NCBI GenBank assembly: GCA_024734555.1
Contig: JANPWX010000651.1
Location: 1,222,674 to 1,286,673 of the forward strand
Length of the DNA stretch: 64,000 bases
Origin: Trochalopteron elliotii
Taxonomy: Eukaryota > Chordata > Aves > Passeriformes > Leiothrichidae
Direction: 5' to 3'
The notes under the pieces are model-generated. The model was given only the letters and a program-made list of their open reading frames with translations, had not been told where the DNA came from and did not search any database. Below, one piece after another: positions 42,976 through 55,500 of the stretch. The position numbers were made by a program, and so were the translations under genes. The first letter of the stretch is position 1, and every line of letters begins with the position of its first letter.

Positions 42976-43104
42976 TCAGTGAATAGCACGCATATAAAAA
43001 TATACTCTCTAAAGCAAGCTACTTAAATACGTGCCTGACTCTAAGTGTGAAAGTATTCCAGCTCTCTTCTGGGGGACTTACCTACTAAATCAAGACTCAT
43101 GTCC

Positions 43105-43330
43105 TACAGGCTTGATCTGACACACCTTGAAGTCAGCAGGGATCTTATCCCTGACCACTTCAGGCTGCAGATCAGGGTTTCAGAAAGACACAAATAGGTT
43201 AGTACAACTCCTGGAAATGTGTTTCATGCTGAAAGCACTTTGCACTTGTACGCGCTGTCTGATGAAGGATCTCAAAGCATTTTGCAAACATTAATTCTCT
43301 ACTTAATTAAACTTAAAACACAAAGCAGAT
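43105..43330 (+). repeat. Ancient amniote repeat / MIR-like remnant
   Basis: 'ttgaagtcagcagggatctt' (43125) and 'gaaggatctcaaagcatttt' followed by 'gcaaacattaatt' (43265-43295) match the style of old amniote SINE remnants. The assignment to a family is tentative. Confidence 0.4.
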
Positions 43331-46300
43331 GAGCTTTGTGTCTTTCTTCAAGCACCATTTATCAAAGGAACAGGTTGCTCTTGTCATGCTGACAACAGCG
43401 AGCAACTTTCCCACTTGCATTGTGTTTCTAAATCCAGTTTAAGTTGTTTTCCTTCAATATGAATAATTTTTGAACCATTTTTGAATGAAAAATGCAATCC
43501 AAGCACACTTACTTATTTTGTTGGTGGTGCTGGAAATTAGAATACAAATGCTTTATCTGCATTACAAATACTGTTACAAAGTGCTGTGGTGCTTTAATCT
43601 ATCTTCTAGATTTTTTTTTATTATTATTCGTGCTTGAAGTGCTTCATCTTAATGCTCACAGTAGTTGCCATAGGTACACACAGCAGCACCAACCCCACTA
43701 GAGGGTTTTCTGTGTTTTGTTTTCTTTTTCCTGATGCTCTTATTATTTGGATGACATTAAAGTATAAACAAGCCAACAGATGTGCCCACAACCTGGTAGC
43801 TCTCTCGGAAGGAAATACTTGACTGCAGGAAGAGGGGTTTTGTATGTGTATTAATATTGGGATAATGTCCTGAGTGCTACTTGAGGATGGTGTTATCAGA
43901 AAGTAGATTGGAAAATGTTGCCTAAAAATCACGTGGGAGACAGTACATAGCTGCAGGGAAAGACCTGATGGTGCTGGATTTATATTTGGGTTGCCTTGAC
44001 TAATGTTCCAGCCCCTATTCTGAAGCACAGTTATGCCTGTCTCCCTCTGGCTGTTAAAAGCTAAAGGATGATGGATTTGCAGCATGAGGGGAATTATTGG
44101 AGCTTCAGTTCCTTCAAAATGCACCATCTGTTTAGGAGCCAGGGCAACTTTTAGAAAGGAGACCTCTCATATCCAAGGCTGAACCCTTGTATTTGGTCCT
44201 TCCTACAAACAGACAGAAACCTGACAGATGTGGTATGTTTTTATCTAATGACAGTGATTCTCTGTGAAGAATCCTGTGTGGATATCCCATCTCCTCTGCA
44301 CATTACTTGTGAAAACTCAGTGTAGGCTCAATCTGAGACCTGGAGCTCTCAGGGACAGAGCTGCTGGAGGAATGGCCACACCACCTGGGACAAAGCAGAG
44401 GGGTTTTCCTTTATTTCTGCATTTTGGGGACAGAAGGTCACCTGCTGTAAAGCAGTGGTTTCATTCAAGCAGCAGCAATTACTGCACGTTGCAGCAGGTG
44501 AGGGTCCACAGCAACCAATTTTATTCCTTGATTGCTCAGAAGGGGCTCAATCATTTCCTGAATCATTTGATAGTTGGGTGAATCATGATTTACAAATATT
44601 CCCATTAAAATCCCCCAAGCCAGCTTCTTTTATCTGATTTCCCTCTCCTCCTCTTTTTAAAGCAAAATCTCATCAATCAAGCTATTGCGAGGAAATGTTA
44701 GTATTTTAAGCGCATTTGCTATGTATGGACAGAGTCAGCACACACATCCAAGCACATAAAAATTTGATAATCCACATTTCAAAAAGAGATATCAAAAAGC
44801 ATAATTTAATATGTTTTCATTGAAAAAATAATGAACTGCACATTCCTTAGTACTGTATATTCAACAATCCTGATTACTGAAGTTATTTACATTAGGAAGA
44901 CGATTTGCACAACCTGAAGGGTTAGAACATGGTGATGTGGGTGGGCTGGTTTTTTTATGCATTTCAATTTCCAGTGAAGGCCAAGTCTTGTGATTCCTGG
45001 GAACCTGATGCACCAACCTCCAGGACCACCTCTGAATTACAGATTGAACCATGGAAATGGTTCATCTTAATCTCTCTCAAGATGGAGAATGATTGAATTG
45101 GGCTATTGTAATGGAAAATACCTGGCAGAACCAAAGCCTCTGAGATTTCTTAACTGGCTGTGCTTATATGTGCTTGCTGCAGCCTACAGGCCTGGCAGCT
45201 TTTTTCTCCATGTTTTCACACCTGTGGAAGGAGGAGTAGAGATGTGGTAGTTTGGTGAACATCCCATAAATTTCAGATGGGTTTGTGGACAGACATCCTG
45301 TAGAGGAAGAATTGTGAGTGCTTGTGTGGGACAACCTGCAGCAGGGCTTTGCCTTTGATATGTGTTTTGGGACAGATAAGAGCAAAAAGATACGAAATTA
45401 TTTCATAATCTGTGTTCTAGGCTGATCTGCTCTATCACTGAGATGTTGAGCTGTGGAAATGGAGTATTTAACCCATAAGTATTTGTGACTCTCCCATCTT
45501 GCCTCTGTTCATGGGTGAACACAGGAAGGTACTAGCACTTTCACATTAGAGTTTGGTGGACAATCTCTTCCTAGCAGGTGGGCATGTACCTCTGAGGAAA
45601 TGTGCTGAAATTTATGCAAATGTATGCAAATGCACACAAATTTGCAATCTACTTTCTCCCCACCTTCTTTTGCAGAGGATATTAGCAGGTATGCAAAGAT
45701 CTAAAATTATCCAATTGAGAGGAATGCTGCAAAAGAGTCAGGAGGGGCAGGTACTCCAAAGTTTGGCAATTCAGTAGATATGGATGTTTACTGAACTCTC
45801 TCCTCCCATCCATCCCTAATAAAGACATTAATCATTTCTCCCTCCTACTGCAGGAAAACCTAAAATCATAAACACCTAATTGTGCTGGGGGCAGTGAATT
45901 CACATGAAAACTGTTGGTCTGTTGCTGAATTGGAAGGAGTTGCCAAACCTAATGACAGAGTTCCTTTCACTCACTTTTTTTTTCCCCCTGTAATTTGGAA
46001 ATTCAGTGACAGAAGGATGATTTTCAAGCTAACTACTATCTGGATTGCTGAAACACAGACATCCAGAATATGACATTTTGAACGAAACAACACTCGATCC
46101 AGACAAGTAATACAGCAACTATGTGATTGCAGTGTTGGGTTCTTCTTCATCCTGTAAGAGATACTGTTCTCCTCTTCTCTCAACAGCAAACCAGAATGTT
46201 CTGCTCATAATTATGCAATGGTGGATTGGGCGATTCCATATATGTGTTGGGAATAAGATGTCTTCATTTCTTCATGCCATGTAAAAAGTTAAAAACCATA

Positions 46301-46610
46301 ACAATCCAAAGACGCAGTTATCCATGAAAAGAAACATTTACAGAGGTGGGGTTTGGGTCTGAGATGAGCAAACCTCTGCTTAAACTTTGAATGCATCCAG
46401 GTCTGGCTATTGGTGAGCCTGTGAGCACTTTGTATTTATGGTCCTGCATCTCCATCATGCTGCTTTCAGATCCAGCTCTGAGAGTCTGGATCTGGATTAA
46501 AGATGAGTGATTCTCTGCTGCACTTTGCATTTGCTTAGGTGATTCTCCAGCTTTTTCGCAAACTGAGCACAACTGGCAATCTCATGGGCAAAAATATCCT
46601 TAGAATCACA
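43331..46610. other. No gene recognised
   Basis: A minus-strand open frame of 167 codons (43624-44127) has no recognisable domain or splice support. A pair of octamer motifs lies at 45614-45631. Otherwise unique-looking sequence. Confidence 0.5.
45614..45631 (+). promoter_or_regulatory. Tandem octamer (ATGCAAAT) pair
   Basis: Two perfect ATGCAAAT octamers start 10 bp apart (45614 and 45624), one helical turn. The octamer is the known binding site of POU-domain factors. No promoter is recognised beside it, so function is open. Confidence 0.35.
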
Positions 46611-46665
46611 GGATCATTTAGGTTGCAAAAGACCTCTAAGATCCTCATGTCCATCTATTACCTCC
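46611..46665 (-). mobile_element. CR1 LINE 3'-end fragment
   Basis: The plus strand reads 'agaatcacaggatcatttag', then 'gttgcaaaagacctctaaga', the reversed CR1 tail. It is only about 55 bp long and abuts the orphan CpG island. Confidence 0.75.
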
Positions 46666-46679
46666 GAACTGGATTACTG

Positions 46680-47170
46680 CCGAGTCCACCAGCCAGAGTC
46701 GAGGGATGACCCCGGGATCCCATTGCTGGGCTCTGCAGTGCCAGGCAAACACAGGGGCGGGAGAGCGGCAGGTTAAAAGGAATCGGCCGCGTGGGGACAC
46801 AAAACCTCTGATTCCACTCCAAGCCTCAGATTTGGCTGAAGCTCCGGGAGGCTCAGAGAGCAATTTGCCTTTTAAGTCAAACGGAGGCTCCCCTTCCTCC
46901 TCCCGTCTCGAAGAGTCGCCGCTCTGTGGATGCCGAGAGGAGAGGGATGCCCTGGCAGGGGCTGGAACCTCGCCCACTCGCACCCCTTTGCTGTCGGCGA
47001 GCCCCGGGAGGAGCCGGGAGCGGCGACCACAGGGTGTCACTCGCACCCCACGAGTGAAGCATCCACGGCGGGGGAAAGGGCGTGCGAAAGGCTCCGAGTT
47101 ACATTCCGGAACAAAAACATAGAAACCTTGGTGCTGCTCGTCGGGAATCGCCGTCCATTTGCACTTCTCT
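46680..47170. promoter_or_regulatory. Orphan CpG island
   Basis: About 490 bp that is much richer in GC and CpG than its surroundings (for example 'cggccgcgtggggac', 'gagccgggagcggcgacc' and 'catccacggcggggg'), more than 30 kb from the TXNRD3 island. Both strands have long open frames (138 codons plus, 209 codons minus) without a familiar domain, as GC-rich DNA often does. It may mark the promoter of an unrecognised transcript or a gene whose first exon is non-coding. Confidence 0.65.
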
Positions 47171-49849
47171 TTTGATAGCCAGGATGCAGTCGGAGTTTCC
47201 AATCTGCCCGTTCCTTTCTCTTTCCAGAGAAAGTCTCCCAGGGAATGAATTATTATGGTCCAGTGCAGACACAAGCAGGTCTAGAGAGGGATGTGTGGGA
47301 GTATGAAGGAGAGCGGGATAAAATAAATAGAGATTTGCAATAACCTGCACTATTAAAGTTTGCCTATTTCAAACTGTCTTTAAGGTTTGCTTCCAAATTT
47401 CTTTTAATGGGACTTAATTTTCTTAGACTCACAGGATTTTTCTCTTTTGGACCAGGTTTTTGGAACATTTGGTTTTAAGAACAATTCTTATTAAGATCTA
47501 TCTAGCAGTCTATCTGTCACAGACATTCTCTGCATATACAATCGCACTGACAAGTGTCTAAGATTTTCCAGGCTAGGAAGCCTTCCATTTGCAGTTGGCA
47601 GCTTGGGGCATGTGAGCCAGGTGGCCTCAGGAAAGCTGATTCAGCACGTGGCTTCTGCCACTGCCTGCAGGACTTGGCCAGCAGCAGGATTTGTGTCCTG
47701 CTGAGGCAACAACGATTTCCAACGAGCTTTGCTTCTTGACCTGGGAAAAGGGATTGGGCAAGGAATGGAGGCACTGAGCTTTCCCCTTCTTGATGTTTTT
47801 GTTGCATGAATCGCATCTTGTCTGCCTCAGGCATAATCCCTCCTGCTGGGTCTGTAATTTGCCCATTTGTGTCAATTTACAGGTTAAAAACAAGGGTCTC
47901 AGTCCTGCTGCTGATGGGTCTCCAGACAGCTTGGGTGGGACTTTCCACCTGGATATTCAGTGTTTGGGGATATGGGTAAAGGACACTTTCTTCTTGGTAT
48001 GCAGATCACCAGGGTACATTGTAGGAGTGCTTGGCCTAGTTACCTCTTGTTCCCCCTTTTCTCCTGTGAGTTCTCTGTGTGTAAAGAGCCTTCTTTTCAT
48101 CTGGAAAGACTCAACATGATCCACTGAAAAGAAAAAAAGGAGGTGGAGAGGACTCTTCTCCCTCCCCCTCTAATATCTTAGCTGCCTCATCAGCAAATCT
48201 GCAGTGATTTTTTTTCCCGGTCTTATGCAAATCCTGTTGGTAGAAAAAAACCCATAGATTTGAGAGAAAGGAAAATATCTGCTCTTTAAGAATAATAGCT
48301 GTCCAGCAATTCAAAGATACTCAAAGATACAACCTTTGAATTAATCTTTTTGTAGGTTCCTCTTCACAACCCTTCATGAATGCACAGACAAGAAATTTAG
48401 TCTGTGCAAAACACTGAAGAAGTGACACAAATAATTCCTTTGTACACTGCACACCCCACAACTGTAACAACTGTGATCTGTTGGCTACTTTGGCATCTCG
48501 GGAATGGAGCAGAGGAAACCAACAGATGCACTGACTTTGTATGAATCTGTTCTGTGCCACGCCTCCTCCTTCAGCTGCTCTGGATGATTTGTCACAGAGA
48601 CAGGGATAGAGGTGCCATTTAGTTTTGTTTGCTTGGAGGAAGTCCCACCTGTGCATCCAGCACTGAGATACCTTCACCCTCGGGAGCAAAGAGTCCTGTC
48701 CTCGGTGGCTCTGTGCCCCTTTCCTGTGCGTCTCTGGGTACTCCTGACCCATCAGAGTGGGAGATCAGATCTGTTTGGAGCATATGGAGTCATTCCACAT
48801 CACTAAGTTAGCCTGGAAATGAGAGTTGGCAGTGGCTGTTATCTATTACCACTCGACAGAGGGTTGGCTTCCTGTCAGATTTGTCTCTAGAGTCTTCTTC
48901 CACAGGCATGTGTGTCCCTATTGCAAAATTCACCATCCCAAATGACATCAACTGTGCCTTCCCCGCAGGAGCTGAATTAGTCCTGGAGACTCCCTCATCC
49001 GTCAAAAGCTGGAGCCAAGTCATGCTAGGAAAACAGCAGGATGAGGAAATTGTGCTTTCTAAGTCCCACTTGTTTTATGGATAGGTCAAGACCTCCAATC
49101 ACCAGGGTCATCAATCCAATTAGAGATGTACTTAACGAAACCCTGTGAATGCTCATTATCAGCAAGTGCTGCAGTGTGTGCCACAGGAGAAGGGCAACAA
49201 CACAGACACAGAGGCAGCCCAGTGATGCTGACCTGTTCAAAGGACTCTTCCATGGGCATGATTTCTTTGGCTGCCCCTGCAGCTTCCCAGCCATTGTCAG
49301 TAAATCAAAGGAAGGTGAAATTTGTGAGTTTAATTGTGTCTGCAGTTAATGCAGAGAAAATGGGAGCTGAGGGCTGCTGCAAGGCTATTTCTTTTTGGTG
49401 AGATTCATTTTGGTGAACTTCACCTGGTCACTGAAACTCCAGACATTCTTTTAAAATGTCTGAGTCTCTCACTTCTCCACTGGCCTGAGATCGATTTTCA
49501 GCTCTCGTTGAAGCTGCTTTTTCCTTCAACACAGATGTCTTTTGTGGACAACCTGCTGATCTCCATCCTAGACTGAGAGCTCTAACTTCCCATTGGCAGA
49601 CACCATCAATCTAGAAGTGTCCACTGAGCCATTCAGACTTCCAGCCCAACCATCCTGGTTGTTCTGAAGCATGGTTTGCCTCAGCTGCACTACACCTTCC
49701 CAAGTAGGCACCTGCTCTTGAAAGACTTCATCTCCCCTTGATATTTCTAAACATGATGCTTTGCCCTGCTAAGCAAACAGCTAGAAACCAAAATGGAAAC
49801 AAGGGAAAATATGACACCCTCTGTTAATAAATGCAAAGCGAAGGAAAAC
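47171..49849. other. No gene recognised
   Basis: Sequence to the right of the orphan CpG island. A 10-bp tandem repeat (caaagatact) lies near 48312-48330. Frames of 143 codons (minus, 48321-48752) and shorter show no known domain. Confidence 0.5.
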
Positions 49850-50270
49850 AATTTTGCCAACTAGGCAACTCAAATTAGACTTCTCTCTCAGAGGAATATG
49901 GTCGATTTGTAGCTCTTATTACAGTGTAATGCTATTTCCCTAAAAGTTTGTGTGTGCATTTTAATGAATTCATAAAACCCGGACTGTAAAAGCCCCATGG
50001 GGGAAACCTGGCAGCTCTTTAATTCAGCATTAAAGCTCAACTGATGTCAATTGAATTGATTTCTGCGCATAGAAATTGCATTCGTTGAATGAAAACTTTA
50101 GCCCTTGCCATTCCCCCTTTTAGAGCTCACTGTAACACAATTGGCTCCTTGAGTCAGGTTCAATTACATGTTGAAAGTTTATAATCTGGTGGGCTGAATG
50201 GAGGCTGTGAAATCAAGAGAGAAAACCCAGCTAACCTGATTAAACCTTATACCACGGCCATCCTGGGGCA
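49850..50270. promoter_or_regulatory. Candidate conserved non-coding element
   Basis: Non-repetitive sequence dense in homeodomain-like cores: 'ctttaattcagcattaaagc', 'tgtcaattgaattgatttct', 'gcattttaatgaattcataa'. Such texture is seen in vertebrate developmental enhancers. No comparison could be made, so this is a hypothesis only. Confidence 0.3.
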
Positions 50271-51204
50271 GTGAATCCTTGCTGGAGCACAGGGGCCCCA
50301 CTCTTCTCAGAGGAAACAATGATTGCAGCTCAGGACTTTATTCTGGTAACAACCACAGCAACCTCAGTGTCTCTAATGGGAGTCCAGATCTCTGACCTAA
50401 TTTTAAATTTCTCCTGTTTTCGCCTCATGTGAGACTTGAAGCAAAACAGGAATTGTGAAGGGAAGGGAAAGATTCAGTGGTTTTGCTGGGTTTGGATCCT
50501 CTTCTAGTATCAGACACATCTGTGTTAAAGTATGACCCTATTTGCAGTTATGTTTCATATGAGTTTTACATCCCTTGATTTTTTGCTATTAGCCTGGGGA
50601 AACTCCAGTAATTCCCCAAATTTTGACCTAAACAGAGTCAAAGCCAGGAAAGTTTTACTTGTTGGAAAGTTTTAGTTGTTTCCACAAACTCTAGTCTGCA
50701 GGAGGAGTTGCTGACTCCTGCAGGTATTTCAGCAGATGCAATCTGCAACAGATCCCATATTTTGGATTTTATTTCTAGAATTGCTCCCAGTTCTCCTATG
50801 AACATAGTACAAATCTGATGAAAGCAACCTTCATTTGCACTGTTCTATTGAGGGTCAGATTAATGTTAGCTGTTCTCTTTGCTTTTCCAGTGTTTTGAAT
50901 ACTTCTAATGTTTTTTCACTGCTCCCAGAGCCAAAAGCATATGAAGAAAAAAATTGTGAATCTTCCCACTATTAAAAACCAATCAAATGGACTTTTTCTG
51001 TGTTTCAGCCTTCAGTAGAGGATAGACTTGTTCAAACCATTTGCTTATCCGGAGCCAGCATCACTGTAATTTCTATGGCACAGAGCCACCTTCTAAAATC
51101 CCTTTCAGTTTGTTTGGGTCATATGCAAAGAGTTATTCCCTAGTAACAACAGTGAGTGTTGGTATGGTGTATTCCAGCCAACAGCTTCGAGGTTTACTGC
51201 AGCC

Positions 51205-51310
51205 ACAGATCCTCACACACCCATCTGAGACAAGTGTTACAATCCTGTTTTATGGATGGAGAGAGTGAGCAATAAAGAGGTTCAGCGACTTGGGACAATC
51301 TGGCTGACTT
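51205..51310 (+). repeat. MIR-like ancient SINE remnant
   Basis: 'gtgttacaatcctgttttat', then 'ggatggagagagtgagcaat', then 'aaagaggttcagcgacttgg' follows the MIR core order (Pu-rich 'cattttacagatgaggaaac...gaggttaagtaacttg' style). It is diverged and truncated. Confidence 0.55.
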
Positions 51311-52532
51311 TCTGACTGCCAGCCCTGAGCTGTGGTCTCCACCTCAGTTCCTCCATGGGGTGCGTGAGACTTGCCTGAGCCCCAGACTCCAAAGTTTTGG
51401 ATGGAACAGCTTTCCTTATTCTGACATCTCAACCTGCTGTTTTAGCCTATGTCCCCACTGGCAGCCCCTCATCCAGCCCAGGGCTGTCAGTGGTCACTGT
51501 AATAATGTCAGAGGTGAGAAACTTTAACCCTTTAGTGAAAGAAAACTGCAGGTCTCTGCTTTTATTTGGTCTGCAGATCTAAAAGAAAAACCTCATCCCC
51601 TTCATGGCTACTGAAGGTAGGCCAAGGACAAGACACTTTATCTGGGTTACAAAGACCTTATAAGTGGCTTTTGCACATTGTGGTGCACAAGGAAGGCCAC
51701 TGGGGTGTTGGGCTGTGTGCCGAATGACCAGGTAGTCACAGGGCATGCTCAAAACCTCCAGAACAATGGGAGTCTCCATTGGTCCTGGGCAGGGATGGGA
51801 TCTTTTTCCATCATTCACATGCTGGTCTCCTATTTGCAGTTCACAAGGTCTTTTCAAATCCTTCTTTGGAAAATAAATACACCAAGCCTATCTTTTTTAG
51901 TGATGCCATAAGAACTGAGCTAATTGCAGAGGAACATGCAATTTTATTAAAGCATTTCAGTATACACTGTATCTTTCACAGTGGGACAGAGACTGTCAAA
52001 CACATGGAAGGTGCCCAAGAAATGGTCACAGATGATAATTAGCATAAATGATACAGAACCAAAAAACCCCAGACTCTAGGAGCTTTGAAAAGCAACCAAT
52101 AATTTTGAGCACAGCATCATACAAGGGCATAATATCCCAGAGCAGCCTCTCTGGAAACACAACAGACTAATACAGCAGAAAACTTTCCTTGAAGGTCCAT
52201 TTCTGTTTTCCTTTTCTTATTTTTAGCTTCCACAGTCGAGTGCCATGTCCTACAGACTCACCAAGCAGCACTTAGCAGGACTGCCCCTGCCTATTATTGA
52301 CTTTTTCTGTGCATGCTTTCTTACACCGTGAAAACTATAGAGCCTGGTAGATCTCTGCAGGCTTGGATAAGTAAGCAGAGTATTGGGGGTGATGGTTATC
52401 CAGGCACACAGAGGGTTCATTTCCCTGTTGCCATAAGTTTAAGTGGGAGCACACATTGAAAATCAATGTCCCGGAATCCCTCTGACCTTGTTTTTCCAAA
52501 AGACACAGCTGCCCTTATAAGCTTTTGGGGAA
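51311..52532. other. No gene recognised
   Basis: Runs up to the AATAAA and poly(A) run at 52533-52580. A good-looking splice acceptor ('cttatttttag') lies at about 52217-52227, but no coding frame follows it. Confidence 0.45.
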
Positions 52533-52548
52533 AATAAAGGAGCAGCAA

Positions 52549-52580
<32 letters not shown>
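52533..52580 (+). repeat. AATAAA followed by a 29-base poly(A) run
   Basis: A polyadenylation-type hexamer (52533-52538) is followed after 13 nt by 29 adenines (52552-52580). This is the layout of a retrocopy or an A-tailed SINE. No target-site duplication was found. A chance A-run expansion is the alternative. Confidence 0.6.
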
Positions 52581-52583
<3 letters not shown>

Positions 52584-55500
52584 TCTAATGTTCAACTTCA
52601 AAGTGAATCCCCTTTTTCCTAACCAAATGCTGGGGAGAAATCATCCTCAGCATAGCCCATGTGCTTATCATTTTACAGCCACAACATACTTTGCTTTCTT
52701 GGCTTTGCCAAGCAGCATGGCTAAGATGCAAATTGTGGGAAAGAAAGGAGCAGCAGAAGGACTTTTTTCCCTTCTCCTTTCATTCAAATTTTTTTTGCTG
52801 TATCATCAACTTCAGGCATCCAGCAAAAATAGCCGTGAAATATGGAAATGTCTTGTTCATAGCACAGTGATTTTTAAAGGCTTCTGCTGTGCAAATGCAG
52901 CTGAGATAGGCTTCTATAGTCTCTTGTCATCTCCCACTGTAACAGCGCTTCCTCGCTATTTCACTGAATAAGCAGATACAACGGGAAACTATTCACCAAA
53001 CTAAAACAACATCAAAAGCCCATTAAAGTTCTGATTTAAACTCTCCAAAATGCATGGAAATTCTCAGCAAAATAACAGGCACCCAGAATTTGTTTGCAGC
53101 TAGCCATCACCCTTAACATTATCCAACTGTGCCTGCATATTGGATGGCTGGCACTTGGCTGAAAGTTTTTTCAGTGGGTTTAAACCATACTCTTCATAGC
53201 CTTTTCTGGGCTGCTCCTTCTCAGACACTGCCCTCTTCCCCCTTTCTTTTCCTGTCTGTTTGGCAGTACATGGGCAGAGCAGGATGCTCAGACCATTCTC
53301 TTTCAAGAGCACAGATCTGCCAGTTTGCAGTGTCAGAAGGGGCTCTGTGCAGGCAGCATCCGCTTCCCTCCCTGTATTGCTCTGCCCTGTGCAGACCAAG
53401 GATGAGATCCTTCTTTGCAACCCATTTACTGCTTGCTCTGTCAACTTAGTGCTAGTTCTAGTGAGTGTTGTGATCAGGCCCTCACTGTATAATGTCTCCC
53501 CCTCATCCCAACCCCAGCTTTTCTAAGGCTCTTATTTATCACTTCATAGTACCTTTGCCCCTTCAAGCTGAAGGGGAGACTATGGACAACACATGCATCT
53601 GCAGGCAATTGAATACCAGGGAAGTAAGGTGTGGCTATAAATTAGTTAAACCTAATTAATCCCCAAGTAGATGTGACCATTCACAATTCAAGTGGCAATA
53701 TCAGGTGATGGTAAAACAGCTGAAGACACTTTTAATGTTTAATGAGAAAAGCCAAATATATAGTTAGTGCAGCATTGTAGTTTTCCTGGAGGAGCTTTCT
53801 CTGCTGATAGAGTACTGTAGCTGGTTCTCTGCATCCTCCCAGCTGTGATGCAGCTCTGCCCCTGGAACCAGCATGCCTGATGTTCTCACCAGTTTGGTGA
53901 CCTAAACTGGCACAAAAGGATTTCTTTTGATTTTTGTTTCCGGTGACTTCCTTTTCTTCACCAGTTCACTGAATGCCTGCACAGGGACAGGCTTGTGAAC
54001 TTGGAAAGGGCAGGACTCTGACAGGGTTTGCTGCCAAGAGGCAGCACCCTGTTCTCCCCAGGTGGTCAGCTGGGCAGGGAGCAGGGCAGTTTTAAATCAG
54101 CCTCTACTTGAAGAGCTGTTCCCAGGGACCTAATGGAGCCTGATGGGCCTCTGGGCACTTTACAGATTCTATCAAGGCACTTAACCAACTCGAACCAAAA
54201 ATCAAGAAACTGAATTACCAAAGCTAACATGTTATTGATCATTGTAGACTACCAAATGCAACTGTCAAATCAAAGTCAAATCAGAAAGTGAATCTCAGTA
54301 TGAAACTGGAGCTGTATTAGGCAAATTATCAACTATGCAGCAGAAATAACCTGTCCTTATAAACCCCTGAAAGAATCTGAGAAACTGCTTCTATGTGGAG
54401 TTTAGAAATGGGAAAGTGGACTTTATGCCTGGATGTGTCCATTGATATTCCCCTATCCCTTCCTAGCACTGAAAATACGTGGGCTTTAAATCCAGGCAAT
54501 TTTGAATCTGAACCAAGGACAGATAACAAAGACCAAATAAGTTTTATTTCCATCTGCTAGCCCAAAGCAGAAAGAAAGGTATATTTTTGATTCCAGCAGG
54601 AATGCAAGAAAAACTTGCATGATTTCAGGATCTCCCACTTGGAACAAGAAATAAGAAGCCTGGGAGGTAGTTAGCTCTGTCTCCATTCCTCTTGTGCATC
54701 CTCTGTACTACAGTTTGACATCTCCAAATATCCTTGCTGTCTGCAGAGACAGCAGGCTATTTTGTGCTTCATTCACTGTAGGCTGTCAAAAAGGAGAAAT
54801 CCCTGGCCTGCAGGCTCTGTCCTGGAGGATATTATTTTGCAAATCCAGTATCTGTCTCCTCTCTGCAGATCTCCTGCAGGGTTCAGTGCCTTTCTCCTCT
54901 TCCTTTGCCTATCGCTGTTCACCTGCTGGCAGGGGATTTCTGGCTGCTATATCCCCATCTCACAAGGACAGAAGAGCCTCATGTACTCAGCTCTTTTAAT
55001 GGGCCTGCATCCATCATCACTCATCCCTGCAGAAAATGCTTGGGAAGAGCATTAGTGTTTTCACAGCCTTTCTTGTACTGACCTGCCTCTGCAAAGCCTA
55101 GGAAAGGTGGGAAAGAGAAGGAAAAACTGCTCTGAGGACATCCCGTCCCTCTACCAGTGTTTGTTCTGTGAGAAATCCTGTGCTGCATGAAGAGTGCACT
55201 GGTATTGTAAATCCTTATAAATGCCTGATAAAAGAATCAACCTGTCACATAAATGAAATTCTCCATATGCTAGATACGGAAATGCAATCTGAAATCCTTT
55301 TAAAGAGAAGCTGATAAATAGTGGGAATTCAGAGTGTCAGCAGAGATAGGGCTCAGATCACCTTGTTCCCTTTAATCTGATCCCCAGGAGAGTCATAGTA
55401 AGGAAGGTCACAGGGCGTGGAGACGTGCTGTCTCTGGGGTGAGAGGGCAGTGGTGACACAGGCAATTCTGTCCTGCTGACTACAGTGCTGGCTCTGTGTG

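Noticed and set aside
43624..44127. 167-codon minus-strand open frame
   Set aside because: Long for chance, but the codon content looks random, no domain is recognisable and there is no splice or promoter support.
46645..47274. 209-codon minus-strand and 138-codon plus-strand frames in the CpG island
   Set aside because: GC-rich DNA lacks stop codons by chance; no familiar domain and no convincing exon boundaries on either strand.
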